Of a stretch of 52,364 bases of DNA, positions 34,192-42,079 are shown in pieces. The notes beneath the pieces are model-generated. The model was not told the origin of the DNA, ran no database searches, and saw nothing but the letters and a program-made list of their open reading frames with translations. How positions within the stretch are numbered: position 1 is the first letter of the stretch; each line of letters starts with the position of its first letter. The stretch covers positions 1-52,364 of the forward strand of contig JAAUZC010000011.1 of NCBI GenBank assembly GCA_014804795.1. Direction: 5' to 3'. Source of the stretch: Lachnospiraceae bacterium (GTDB lineage Bacteria > Bacillota > Clostridia > Lachnospirales > Lachnospiraceae). The translations under genes were made by a program, and so were the position numbers.

Positions 34192-35343
34192 TTAAAATAC
34201 ACCGAAGATAGCCATAAAGGTTCCGGCCGCAACTGCTGTACCGATAACGCCGGCAACATTAGGTCCCATCGCATGCATCAGCAGGAAGTTTGTAGGATCT
34301 TCCTCTGCGCCTACCTTCTGGGAAACTCTGGCTGCCATAGGCACTGCGGATACACCTGCGGAACCGATTAACGGATTTACCTTGCCGCCGGTCAGCTTGC
34401 ACATCAGTTTTCCGAAGAGCACGCCCGCCGCCGTACCAAAGGCAAAGGCAATCAAGCCGAGTGCAACGATTTTGAGCGTATCCAAATTCAAGAACGCTTC
34501 TGCGGAAGTGGTTGCGCCTACGGAAGTACCGAGCAGAATAACAACAATATACATCAGCGCATTGGAAGCTGTCTCCTGAAGCTGTCTTACCACACCTGAT
34601 TCACGGAACAGGTTACCTAACATCAGCATACCAACCAAGGGAGCTGTTGTAGGAAGGATCATACATACTACGATCGTAACAATGATCGGGAATAAAATCT
34701 TCTCCAGCTTGGAAACCGGACGAAGCTGCGCCATCTTAATCTGGCGTTCTTCTTTCGTTGTAAACAGCCTCATAATGGGCGGCTGAATGATCGGCACCAG
34801 TGACATATAGGAATACGCCGCCACCGCGATCGGTCCCAGAATAGCCGTCTGGCTCAGTTTTCCCGCAAGGAAAATGGATGTCGGGCCGTCAGCGCCGCCG
34901 ATGATGGAAATAGCTGCCGCAGCCTTATCGTTGAAGCCCATCCAGATAGCTCCAAAATAAGCCATGAAAATACCGAACTGAGCCGCTGCACCTAACAAAA
35001 AGCTCTTTGGATTGGCAATCAGAGGACCAAAGTCAGTCATCGCACCCACGCCCATAAAGATCAAGGACGGCAGAATTGCCCATTCATCCAACAAATAGAA
35101 ATAATACAGTAAACCGCCTGCTCCGGTTGTTGATTCTTCAATACTGATCATGATATCCGGATAAATATTTACCAGCAGCATACCAAATGCGATCGGGGTA
35201 AGAAGTAATGGTTCAAAGCCCTTGGCAATCGCAAGATACAGAAATACACAGGCAACAACGATCATCACATAGTTTCCAACCGTCAGATTGAAAAACGCTG
35301 TCTGATGAACCAGATTGTCCAGTGTAGTCATAATATAATCCAT
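34192..35343 (-). CDS. oadB: Sodium-translocating decarboxylase beta subunit
   Basis: The 383-residue protein has about nine to eleven membrane helices and the family motif IIGGADGPTSIFLAGKL, whose aspartate belongs to the sodium and proton path. The C-terminal part (NPLIGSAGVSAVPMAARVSQ) is also conserved. It decarboxylates carboxybiotin and exports sodium. It serves whichever carboxyltransferase loads the biotin carrier. Confidence 0.95.
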   Translation of the reverse strand: MDYIMTTLDNLVHQTAFFNLTVGNYVMIVVACVFLYLAIAKGFEPLLLTPIAFGMLLVNIYPDIMISIEESTTGAGGLLYYFYLLDEWAILPSLIFMGVGAMTDFGPLIANPKSFLLGAAAQFGIFMAYFGAIWMGFNDKAAAAISIIGGADGPTSIFLAGKLSQTAILGPIAVAAYSYMSLVPIIQPPIMRLFTTKEERQIKMAQLRPVSKLEKILFPIIVTIVVCMILPTTAPLVGMLMLGNLFRESGVVRQLQETASNALMYIVVILLGTSVGATTSAEAFLNLDTLKIVALGLIAFAFGTAAGVLFGKLMCKLTGGKVNPLIGSAGVSAVPMAARVSQKVGAEEDPTNFLLMHAMGPNVAGVIGTAVAAGTFMAIFGVF

Positions 35344-35386
35344 TTCTTTACCTCCTGTTGTTTTTATATTACTGCACTGATGCGGC

Positions 35387-35755
35387 CTAGTTTAATGTTG
35401 CTAACAGTGCGCCCGCTTCAACAGGATCGCCCACAGCCACATCAATGCTTGCAACAGTGCCGTCCTGAGGTGCTACAACAGGAATTTCCATCTTCATTGC
35501 TTCCAGAATTACCACAGCGTCACCTTTCTTCACTGCCTGGCCTACGCTTGCTTCAAGCTTGAATACCTTGCCTGCCGCGCCTGCTTCAATCTTTACGGAA
35601 CCTGCGCCTGTGCTTGCTGCCTTGGGCGCTGCGGGAGCTTTCGGCGCTGCCTTGGGTGCTGCGGGAGCTGCCTTCGGTGCCGCGCCTGAAGATGCGCCTT
35701 CTTCTACTACTACATCATATACGTTGCCGTTTACGGTAATTGTATAATTTTTCAT
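35387..35755 (-). CDS. Biotin carrier protein of the sodium-pump decarboxylase
   Basis: An N-terminal YTITVNGNVYDVVVEEG segment is followed by a flexible Ala/Pro/Lys linker (about residues 24-48) and a biotinyl domain with EAMKMEIPV, whose lysine is biotinylated. It shuttles carboxybiotin between the carboxyltransferases and the membrane pump, like MmdC or the 1.3S subunit of transcarboxylase. GGAGGAAAT precedes the start. Confidence 0.93.
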   Translation of the reverse strand: MKNYTITVNGNVYDVVVEEGASSGAAPKAAPAAPKAAPKAPAAPKAASTGAGSVKIEAGAAGKVFKLEASVGQAVKKGDAVVILEAMKMEIPVVAPQDGTVASIDVAVGDPVEAGALLATLN

Positions 35756-35796
35756 GTTATTTCCTCCTGAATTTAATATTATCCTAAATTATGATA

Positions 35797-35856
35797 GGCG
35801 AATTTACCCGCCATACTGAGTTCGCGAAGCGAATCTCCTAAAGCGAGCTTGCTCGC
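35797..35856. repeat. Cluster of three short palindromes
   Basis: GGCG..CGCC (35797-35812), GTTCGC/GCGAA around 35819-35833 and GCGAGC-TT-GCTCGC (35843-35856) stand in a row between the gamma-subunit and biotin-carrier genes. Such arrays of small hairpins can stabilise or process a polycistronic RNA; here that is inference. Confidence 0.5.
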
Positions 35857-35860
35857 CATA

Positions 35861-36634
35861 TTAACGTCTGATAATAGACCTTACTACATAGCCGTCTGCC
35901 GATGCGGCTCCTTCACTTGCCGCGATCGCTGCCGCGATGACCGCGATCAGCTCTGTATCATCTGCTGCTTCCTCCTCTACGGGAGCTGCCGCAGGCGCTG
36001 CCTTAACAGGTGCCGGTGCACTTTCTGCCTGTGCAGGTTTTTTCCGGAACTTCTCCTGAATCTTCGGAATCAGGTTAAAGCAGGAAATCAGAATGCTGAT
36101 CAGGATCAGTACCGCAAATACAGTTCCCATACCGAGCAGGGTATTCAAAGCTGCCTTTGTCATCAGCTCGCTCATCTCATAGTCTGCAGAAACGCTGATG
36201 CTGTCATACCCGTTCTCTGTTATTACGATTTCCACTGTTGCCGTTCTCTGTTTGTTGCCTTTATATACCTTGTCGCCCTGAATCTTTACTTTGATATCAG
36301 CCTTATCATCCGTGATGGTCACTTCCGTCTCATCACTGAGAACCGATACATAATTACCGAATTCTTCCGATGCAGCTATCCAGCTGTCCATGCCGGCGAT
36401 CTCCACCGCCGCATCGTCCGGATTCCCGCCGTTCATTTCCACATATTCCGTCATGCCCAAACCTAACATGCCAAGATACTGATGCAGTGTGGAAATTGAC
36501 TCACAGATGGTTTCTCCGGCCTCTTTTGCTTCGTCTTTGGTGATAAAACTGTTCTCCGTCCTCTCCTGACCGCAGGCCGTTAATCCAAGGATGCAGACAA
36601 GCATGGCAAGACATATTAAAAGTTTCTTTTTCAT
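35861..36634 (-). CDS. OadG/MmdD-like small subunit with lipoprotein-type N-terminal domain
   Basis: The 257-residue protein starts with a lipoprotein signal (LLICLAMLVCILGLTACGQE), continues with an outer domain of about 120 residues containing ITDDKADIKVKIQGDKVYKG, then one membrane helix (MGTVFAVLILISILISCFNL), a basic and Ala/Pro-rich linker, and the conserved ending ELIAVIAAAIAAS..VRSIIRR found in MmdD-type subunits. Typical OadG proteins lack the long outer domain. It links carboxyltransferase to the membrane beta subunit. Start at 36634 with AAAGGAT upstream; the longer frame overlaps mmdA. Confidence 0.85.
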   Translation of the reverse strand: MKKKLLICLAMLVCILGLTACGQERTENSFITKDEAKEAGETICESISTLHQYLGMLGLGMTEYVEMNGGNPDDAAVEIAGMDSWIAASEEFGNYVSVLSDETEVTITDDKADIKVKIQGDKVYKGNKQRTATVEIVITENGYDSISVSADYEMSELMTKAALNTLLGMGTVFAVLILISILISCFNLIPKIQEKFRKKPAQAESAPAPVKAAPAAAPVEEEAADDTELIAVIAAAIAASEGAASADGYVVRSIIRR

Positions 36635-36650
36635 ATATGAAGCATCCTTT

Positions 36651-38078
36651 CTAGACTGTTCCATGTTTCTTGTCCGGACAGTCTTCTTTCTTTGTATAAA
36701 GCATCTCCAGCGCGCCGATCACATATTTTCTTGTATCTGCCGCTTCAATAATGCTGTCCACATATCCTCTTCTTGCTGCGCCCTGCACACTTGCCTGAAG
36801 ATTTGCATACTCGGCAGCTTTCTCACTGATCACATCAGCGCCTTTTCCGGCATACATGATCTGTGCCGCATGCTTTGCATCCATGGAACCGATCTCTGCG
36901 GTAGGCCATGCGAAAGTCATGTCAGCACCGATCGCCTTGGAGTTCATTGCAACATAAGCGCTGCCGTAAGCCTGACCGATGATCACGTTGATCTTCGGCA
37001 CGGTCGCTTCCGTGAAAGCTGCTATCATCTCAGCAACCGCTTTAGCGATCTTCTTCTCTGCGCACTTGCAGGAAGCGTAGCCTTTTACATTGGTCAGTGT
37101 CAGTACCGGAATCTCAAAAGCGTCGCAGAACTTCACAAAAGAAGCCGCTTTTTCACAGCCTGCGGGAGAAAGAACCGCATCAAACTTCTCGGAAACTTTT
37201 CCTTCCTCATCATAGATTTCCGTGCGGTTAGCCACACAGCCTACTGTAATGCCGTCCAATCTGATAAAGCCGGTCACCATGTTCTTGCCATAGTCAGCTT
37301 TCGTCTCAAAAAATACGCCATCGTCCGCAATCTGGGATAAAGCGATGGATGTATCGCCAACACAGTTTGCCAGTTCGGGGGAAACTCTGTTTAAATCATC
37401 CGTACAATCGGATACCGCTTCGTCGTCGCAGTTGGCAGGCAGGAAACCGATCAATTCGCGAATTTTTGCATAAATTTCATTTTCCTCAGCCACAACATCC
37501 ACAATGCCTGCTTCCTCACTCTGGAAAGCCGCTGCGGAAGTGTCGCACTTGCCGATCTCATTTCCGTCGATCGCATTGGGAGAATTCACAAACAGTTTTG
37601 CTTTTGTTTTCTCCATAAAAGTAAAATCAGTCAAAGTCGGGAAAATAGCAAGACCGCCGCCGCAGTTTCCAAAAACCGCAGTGATCTGCGGAATCATGCC
37701 GCTTGCCGCTACCTGTTTGCTATAGATCTCGCCAAATGCATTTAAAGCATCAGCACCTTCCTGTAATCTCAGTCCGGCAGAGTCGATCAGTCCGATCACC
37801 GGTGCTCCCATCTTCATTGCCAGATCATAGAGGTTTGTAATCTTCTTCGCATGCATTTCGCCCACTGAACCGTTTAATACAGATGCATCCTGGCTGTAAA
37901 CATATACAAGATTACCGTCAATCACTCCATATCCGGTGATAACACCGTCAGAAGGAGTCTCCGCCTGTTTCAGATCAAAATCAGTAGCTCTCGCGGTTAC
38001 GAGCGCACCGATTTCAACGAAACTGTTTTCATCGAGCAAAGCTGTGATTCTTTGGCTCGCTTTTGAAGTAGTGCCCAT
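36651..38078 (-). CDS. mmdA: Acyl-CoA carboxyltransferase (methylmalonyl-CoA decarboxylase alpha / PccB family)
   Basis: The 475-residue protein has two crotonase-fold halves typical of CoA carboxyltransferases (AMKMGAPVIGLIDSAGLRLQEG, and in the second half TFAWPTAEIGSMDAKHAAQI). It moves CO2 between a CoA ester, probably methylmalonyl- or malonyl-CoA, and biotin. The start is put at 38078 (MGTTSK) with TTCCTCC on the plus strand at 38084-38090 as ribosome site. It heads the operon, after a promoter at 38157-38186. The C-terminal half looks somewhat diverged (short A- and G-rich spacing), but the family is clear. Confidence 0.88.
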   Translation of the reverse strand: MGTTSKASQRITALLDENSFVEIGALVTARATDFDLKQAETPSDGVITGYGVIDGNLVYVYSQDASVLNGSVGEMHAKKITNLYDLAMKMGAPVIGLIDSAGLRLQEGADALNAFGEIYSKQVAASGMIPQITAVFGNCGGGLAIFPTLTDFTFMEKTKAKLFVNSPNAIDGNEIGKCDTSAAAFQSEEAGIVDVVAEENEIYAKIRELIGFLPANCDDEAVSDCTDDLNRVSPELANCVGDTSIALSQIADDGVFFETKADYGKNMVTGFIRLDGITVGCVANRTEIYDEEGKVSEKFDAVLSPAGCEKAASFVKFCDAFEIPVLTLTNVKGYASCKCAEKKIAKAVAEMIAAFTEATVPKINVIIGQAYGSAYVAMNSKAIGADMTFAWPTAEIGSMDAKHAAQIMYAGKGADVISEKAAEYANLQASVQGAARRGYVDSIIEAADTRKYVIGALEMLYTKKEDCPDKKHGTV

Positions 38079-38156
38079 ATTCGTTCCTCCATTTATAATA
38101 AAAAATAATAACTGCCTAAACGAGGGACCAAAATCCCCCATGTTGCATACTGTTTT

Positions 38157-38186
38157 AGTATAGCATAAATAATGTAACAAACACAA
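38157..38186 (-). promoter_or_regulatory. Promoter of the decarboxylase cluster
   Basis: On the minus strand TTGTGT (38181-38186), 18 bases and TATACT (38157-38162) precede the mmdA start by about 80 bases. The leader in between shows no clear riboswitch. Confidence 0.6.
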
Positions 38187-38234
38187 CAAAATTTTTCAAA
38201 AACAGAGAAAAAAACAAAAGAACGCACGAGCTTT

Positions 38235-39557
38235 TTATCCTGCCAACAAATATTCCTGTAAAATATATCTTCCCATATAGCGCCAGTCTTTTCTTTCCAC
38301 ATTTTTTGTCAGGACAAGCTCATATTCTTTTACCGGTTCGCCATTTACCTGATATACTATTTTGCCCGCTTTTGTTCCTTTTGTTACAGGCGCATTAAGC
38401 TCTCCTGCATACGATACATCGATTCGAACTTCATCCTCCACCGACAGTAAAAATTGCAGTTCTCCGGGTGTCTGACCGCCACTTTCTTCCTTGTCTTTTT
38501 CCTGTATTTCCACTTCTACCGTTACTTCCGCATAAGGATCATATGGTATTCCGTCCGGCTGTCCTTCCAGAATCTTCACCGGCTTCAATTCCATCTCCTT
38601 ATAAATATTCTGATAGGTATAATTTTCCAGCCCGTATTCCATCAGTTTTCTTGTATCCACCCATTTATATGTTTTATGGTTCGGCCATCCGCAGGCAAGA
38701 AGAGCCACGATAAAAGTCCGCTCCCCACGTCTCAAAGCCCCTACATAACAGTAGCCCGCGCCGCCTGTAAAGCCGGTCTTCCCGGAAAGAGCACCATCCA
38801 TCATATTTAAAAACGCATTGTGGTTGATACAGCTGTAACTGCGGCTTCCCTGCCTGTTTGCAAAACTGTAGTTTGCAGTTCTTGTGATTTCCAAAAACAT
38901 TTCTTTCTGCGGTGAAGTCATAATACAGTAACGCATGATCCTGGCCAGATCTCTTGCCGTGGTCGAATGGCGCACTTCCCTGCCGTCTATCATTTCCACC
39001 GCATCCAGACCGTTTGGCGTAATAAAATGTGTATCCGTGCACCCGATCTGCCTCGCTTTTTCATTCATCAGTTCTGCGAATCCCTCCACGGAACCGCCGA
39101 TATGCTCGGCGATCGCCACCGCGGAATCATTGTGAGATTCCAACATCAGTGAATACAACAGATCTTTTAAGTAAAACCGATCTCCTTTACTCATGCCCAG
39201 ATGTACCTGCGGCTGGGACGCTGCATAGGAGGATACTTCCACCTCATCCTCCAGATTTCCGTGCTCCAACGCTAAAATGCAGGTCATGATCTTTGTAGTG
39301 CTCGCCATCGGCAGCGCCACATCTTCTTCTTTTCCATATAAAACACGCCCGGAATCGGCATCCATAAGTACCGCTCCCCGGGCGTATAGATCAAGGTTTG
39401 TCTTTTCTGCCTGTACAGTCTGATAACGTGCGCTTCCCATCACCAAAACTGTTACAATTCCTGCAGCTATCCAGTTTCTCCAACCAGTTTTTCCTCGTTT
39501 TCCTCCGTAAAATTTTGATTTAATATTTTTTGCTTCTCTAATCTTCCCCTTTTTCAT
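38235..39557 (-). CDS. D-alanyl-D-alanine carboxypeptidase (S11 family)
   Basis: A basic N-terminus and signal-anchor (WIAAGIVTVLVMGSARYQTV) lead into a penicillin-binding S11 domain with SxxK (ASTTKIMT), SxN (SHNDSAVA) and KTG (SGKTGFTGG). The C-terminal part is the beta-rich PBP5-C-like domain (LLSVEDEVRIDVSYAG). It trims the terminal D-alanine of peptidoglycan outside the membrane. It lies just before the decarboxylase operon. A palindrome TGCCAT..ATGGCA overlaps the TATAAT box upstream. Confidence 0.92.
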   Translation of the reverse strand: MKKGKIREAKNIKSKFYGGKRGKTGWRNWIAAGIVTVLVMGSARYQTVQAEKTNLDLYARGAVLMDADSGRVLYGKEEDVALPMASTTKIMTCILALEHGNLEDEVEVSSYAASQPQVHLGMSKGDRFYLKDLLYSLMLESHNDSAVAIAEHIGGSVEGFAELMNEKARQIGCTDTHFITPNGLDAVEMIDGREVRHSTTARDLARIMRYCIMTSPQKEMFLEITRTANYSFANRQGSRSYSCINHNAFLNMMDGALSGKTGFTGGAGYCYVGALRRGERTFIVALLACGWPNHKTYKWVDTRKLMEYGLENYTYQNIYKEMELKPVKILEGQPDGIPYDPYAEVTVEVEIQEKDKEESGGQTPGELQFLLSVEDEVRIDVSYAGELNAPVTKGTKAGKIVYQVNGEPVKEYELVLTKNVERKDWRYMGRYILQEYLLAG

Positions 39558-39582
39558 CCGGCACGTTCCTGTTTCTCTTTAC

Positions 39583-39618
39583 TGCCATTATATGGCACCG
39601 GATTTTTATTCATGACAA
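39583..39618 (-). promoter_or_regulatory. Possible promoter with palindromic -10 region
   Basis: TATAAT (39587-39592 on minus) sits inside TGCCATTATATGGCA (39583-39597). A TTGTCA is 20 bases upstream at 39613-39618, longer than usual. The dyad could be an operator. Confidence 0.35.
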
Positions 39619-39646
39619 CAGAAAAGCGGCAGGGCATGCATTCGGC

Positions 39647-40216
39647 TTAGATATCTACCGTCTGTCTCGCTTCCGCTTCGGCCTGTTCCCTGAACTCTTC
39701 CACCTGTACCGGGTTCAGTTCCGGCAAATCACTTAAGCTCTTTACGCCGAAACTGCGAAGGAACTGTTCTGTCGTCCCGAATAATATCGGACGTCCCGGC
39801 GCGTCAAGGCGCCCCAGTTCCTGTACCAGATTGTATTCCACCAGCCTGTTTACCGCAAAATCACAGCTCACGCCGCGGATTCTCTCAATATCCAGCTTTG
39901 TGACAGGCTGTTTATAGGCAATGATTGAAAGCGTTTCCAGCATGGTATCGGAAAGCGTGTATTTTCTTGGTGTCTTCGCAATCTTTATGAGATATTCGTA
40001 CATCTCATTTTTGGTACAAAGCTGCACCGCATCTTCCAGTTCAATCAATTCGATTCCCCTATCCTGCGCCTGATAAGTCTGTTTCATTTCTGCCAAAAGT
40101 TCTTTTGTTTCCTTTTTATCATATTCAATGACATCGGCAAGGCGGGCGATCTCCACGGAATCTCCCATTGTAAATAAAATTGCTTCTATTACAGCTTTAG
40201 CTTTTTCTCTGTCCAC
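39647..40216 (-). CDS. scpB: Segregation and condensation protein B
   Basis: The 189-residue protein has two winged-helix domains; the first begins KAVIEAILFTMGDSVEIARL, and TLSIIAYKQPVTKLDIERIR and ILFGTTEQFLRSFGVKSLSDLP are ScpB hallmarks. With ScpA and SMC it forms condensin. It follows scpA by about 40 bases. Confidence 0.96.
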   Translation of the reverse strand: MDREKAKAVIEAILFTMGDSVEIARLADVIEYDKKETKELLAEMKQTYQAQDRGIELIELEDAVQLCTKNEMYEYLIKIAKTPRKYTLSDTMLETLSIIAYKQPVTKLDIERIRGVSCDFAVNRLVEYNLVQELGRLDAPGRPILFGTTEQFLRSFGVKSLSDLPELNPVQVEEFREQAEAEARQTVDI

Positions 40217-40257
40217 GATTTATTTTCCCTTTTCTGTATTGTGACACCGGTTCGTCT

Positions 40258-41016
40258 TTATGCGATAACAGGTTCCTCTTTTACCGTAATGAATATATCT
40301 CCGAATAACTCATCCTGGCTTATAACGATCTTTCCGATCTTCATCATCTCAAGCACGAGCAGAAAAGTCACGATAATTTCCATCTTACTGCTTTGTTTCT
40401 CCAAAAGCTCCATAAAAGAACAATATCTGTGCTTTAAAAGATAATTCTGCAGATAGATCTGTTTTTTATCCAGATCGATCTCATCCTTTTCAATCTTGCC
40501 GAAGCTGCTTCTGACCGGATCTATCTTATCTTCCTGCCGTCTTAACATAAACTGAAACATTTCATTTAATTTGACAAGAGTCGTCTCCCCGATCAGTTCC
40601 CCATAATCCACAGGAGCCCTGTACTCCGCAATCTCTTTCGGCAGATGAGGTTCTCTGTAGTATGCCTTTTCGGCGCTCATATGCAGATCCTTGAGTTCAT
40701 AGGACATATATTTGTATATCTTGTATTCCAGCAATTTCTGAACCAGTTCCGCTCTCGGATCCTCCTCTTCTCCCTCCTCGTTTACTTCTGCCGGAAGAAG
40801 CATCTTACACTTAATATCAAGAAGGGTCGCCGCCATGACAAGAAACTCGCTCATCACATTCATATCTTCCGATTCCATCTGCCTGATGTAATCCAGATAC
40901 TGCTCAGTGATCAACGTGATCGGAATATCATAGATATCTATTTTATTTTTATCGATCAGGTGTAAGAGCAGATCAAGCGGCCCCTCGAACACCTCCAGTT
41001 TTACCGGAATTGCCAT
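40258..41016 (-). CDS. scpA: Segregation and condensation protein A
   Basis: The 252-residue kleisin starts VKLEVFEGPLDLLLHLIDKNKIDIYDIPI, a clear ScpA signature, followed by MNVMSEFLVMAATLLDIKCKMLLP. Its C-terminal winged helix ends LLVLEMMKIGKIVISQDELFGDI. It bridges the SMC heads and binds ScpB. Confidence 0.96.
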   Translation of the reverse strand: MAIPVKLEVFEGPLDLLLHLIDKNKIDIYDIPITLITEQYLDYIRQMESEDMNVMSEFLVMAATLLDIKCKMLLPAEVNEEGEEEDPRAELVQKLLEYKIYKYMSYELKDLHMSAEKAYYREPHLPKEIAEYRAPVDYGELIGETTLVKLNEMFQFMLRRQEDKIDPVRSSFGKIEKDEIDLDKKQIYLQNYLLKHRYCSFMELLEKQSSKMEIIVTFLLVLEMMKIGKIVISQDELFGDIFITVKEEPVIA

Positions 41017-41081
41017 ATTTTATATTACCTCTTATCTTTTCAGTACTTTCCATACAGCCTCCGCCTGGCAACGGCAGACCA

Positions 41082-41969
41082 TCAGGCTTTTTCACTTCGC
41101 TGCAGCTCCAATACCACCAGTTCTCCCGGATTAAAAAGCCGCACAGGAATCGTATGCATGCCAAGCCCTCTGCTGATAACCATACGGCTGCCGAATTCCT
41201 CAAACAATCCTCCATCATAGTGGGGAAAGAGTTGTAAGGCCGGAGATATAATGCCCTTGGATCCCGGAATTCTGGCCACGCCGCCATGGGTATGTCCGGA
41301 GAGTACCAGATCCGGTTTCCATGCCGCATAGTCCGGAAAAAACTCAGGGTTGTGGGCAAGCATGATCTGAAAGGAAGACTTGTCCGCTTCCCCGATCGAT
41401 TCCTGAAGATATCCCTCTTTCAGCTTTTTCCTTGCAAGTCTTTTATAGTACTTTTTATCTAACGTCAGTCCTGTAAGACGAATTCCGAACTCCGCCAGCA
41501 AACTGCTTTCGTTATCCAGAAACCGGATACCGCTGCCCTGAAAGCTTTCCATATAGTCCATATACATCGTATCATATTTTTCCGGATAGATTCTGGCGCG
41601 GTACTCATGATTTCCCATTGCGTAGTAGACAGGATATTTCTTTCCGCATGCCAGCACAAAAGACGCTCCTTTTTTAAAGGAAACGCCCGGCTTTGCCCTC
41701 AACATATCGCCCCCCACAAGCACAAGATCAGGCGAAATATCATCTATCGCCTGCAGGAGACTTTGATTGCCGATCCCATATTCCTTGTTATGCAGATCGG
41801 ATAAAAATACGATGCGGCAGTCCTTTTTCAACTTCTTTGACGAAAAAGTATACTTATTTATCACAAAGCGATTGCTGTCCCAGATCATCACCCAGAACAG
41901 GACAATGATAAGGCACACAACCAGCACAAGCAATATTGTTCCCAACCATGTACCGTCCATCCTTATCAT
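41082..41969 (-). CDS. Membrane-anchored metallophosphoesterase
   Basis: One N-terminal helix (WLGTILLVLVVCLIIVLFWV) is followed by a calcineurin-like phosphoesterase with SDLHN, VGGDML, MGNHEYRARIY and SGHTHGG as metal motifs, plus an ending RGLGMHTIPVRLFNPGEL. This is the YkuE-like family. The start at 41969 is close to its GGAGGAC; 41960 is an alternative. Upstream is a 23-base tandem repeat. Confidence 0.9.
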   Translation of the reverse strand: MIRMDGTWLGTILLVLVVCLIIVLFWVMIWDSNRFVINKYTFSSKKLKKDCRIVFLSDLHNKEYGIGNQSLLQAIDDISPDLVLVGGDMLRAKPGVSFKKGASFVLACGKKYPVYYAMGNHEYRARIYPEKYDTMYMDYMESFQGSGIRFLDNESSLLAEFGIRLTGLTLDKKYYKRLARKKLKEGYLQESIGEADKSSFQIMLAHNPEFFPDYAAWKPDLVLSGHTHGGVARIPGSKGIISPALQLFPHYDGGLFEEFGSRMVISRGLGMHTIPVRLFNPGELVVLELQRSEKA

Positions 41970-41981
41970 TGTCCTCCTATT

Positions 41982-42027
41982 CCAGTTCCGCAATGCCTTT
42001 TCATCCAGTTCCGCAATGCCTTCTCAG
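41982..42027. repeat. Tandem 23-bp repeat with the AGTTCCGCA core
   Basis: The unit CCAGTTCCGCAATGCCTT plus five bases occurs at 41982-42004 and 42005-42027 with two differences. The core AGTTCCGCA also occurs in the rnfE-rnfA and yprB-rnfC gaps. In minus sense TGCGGAACT sits just before AGGAGG of the phosphoesterase. Confidence 0.6.
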
Positions 42028-42079
42028 CACACCCGGTATTTGATTGTAGCACAAAATCCGCTCTTTTGTCCACTTTCGA

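Noticed and set aside
36651-38078. mmdA as acetyl-CoA carboxylase beta subunit
   Set aside because: The adjacent sodium pump subunits and biotin carrier and the lack of a biotin carboxylase gene favour a decarboxylase/transcarboxylase role.
38079-38234. Riboswitch in the leader of the decarboxylase cluster
   Set aside because: Apart from the promoter no conserved core or multi-stem fold could be made out.
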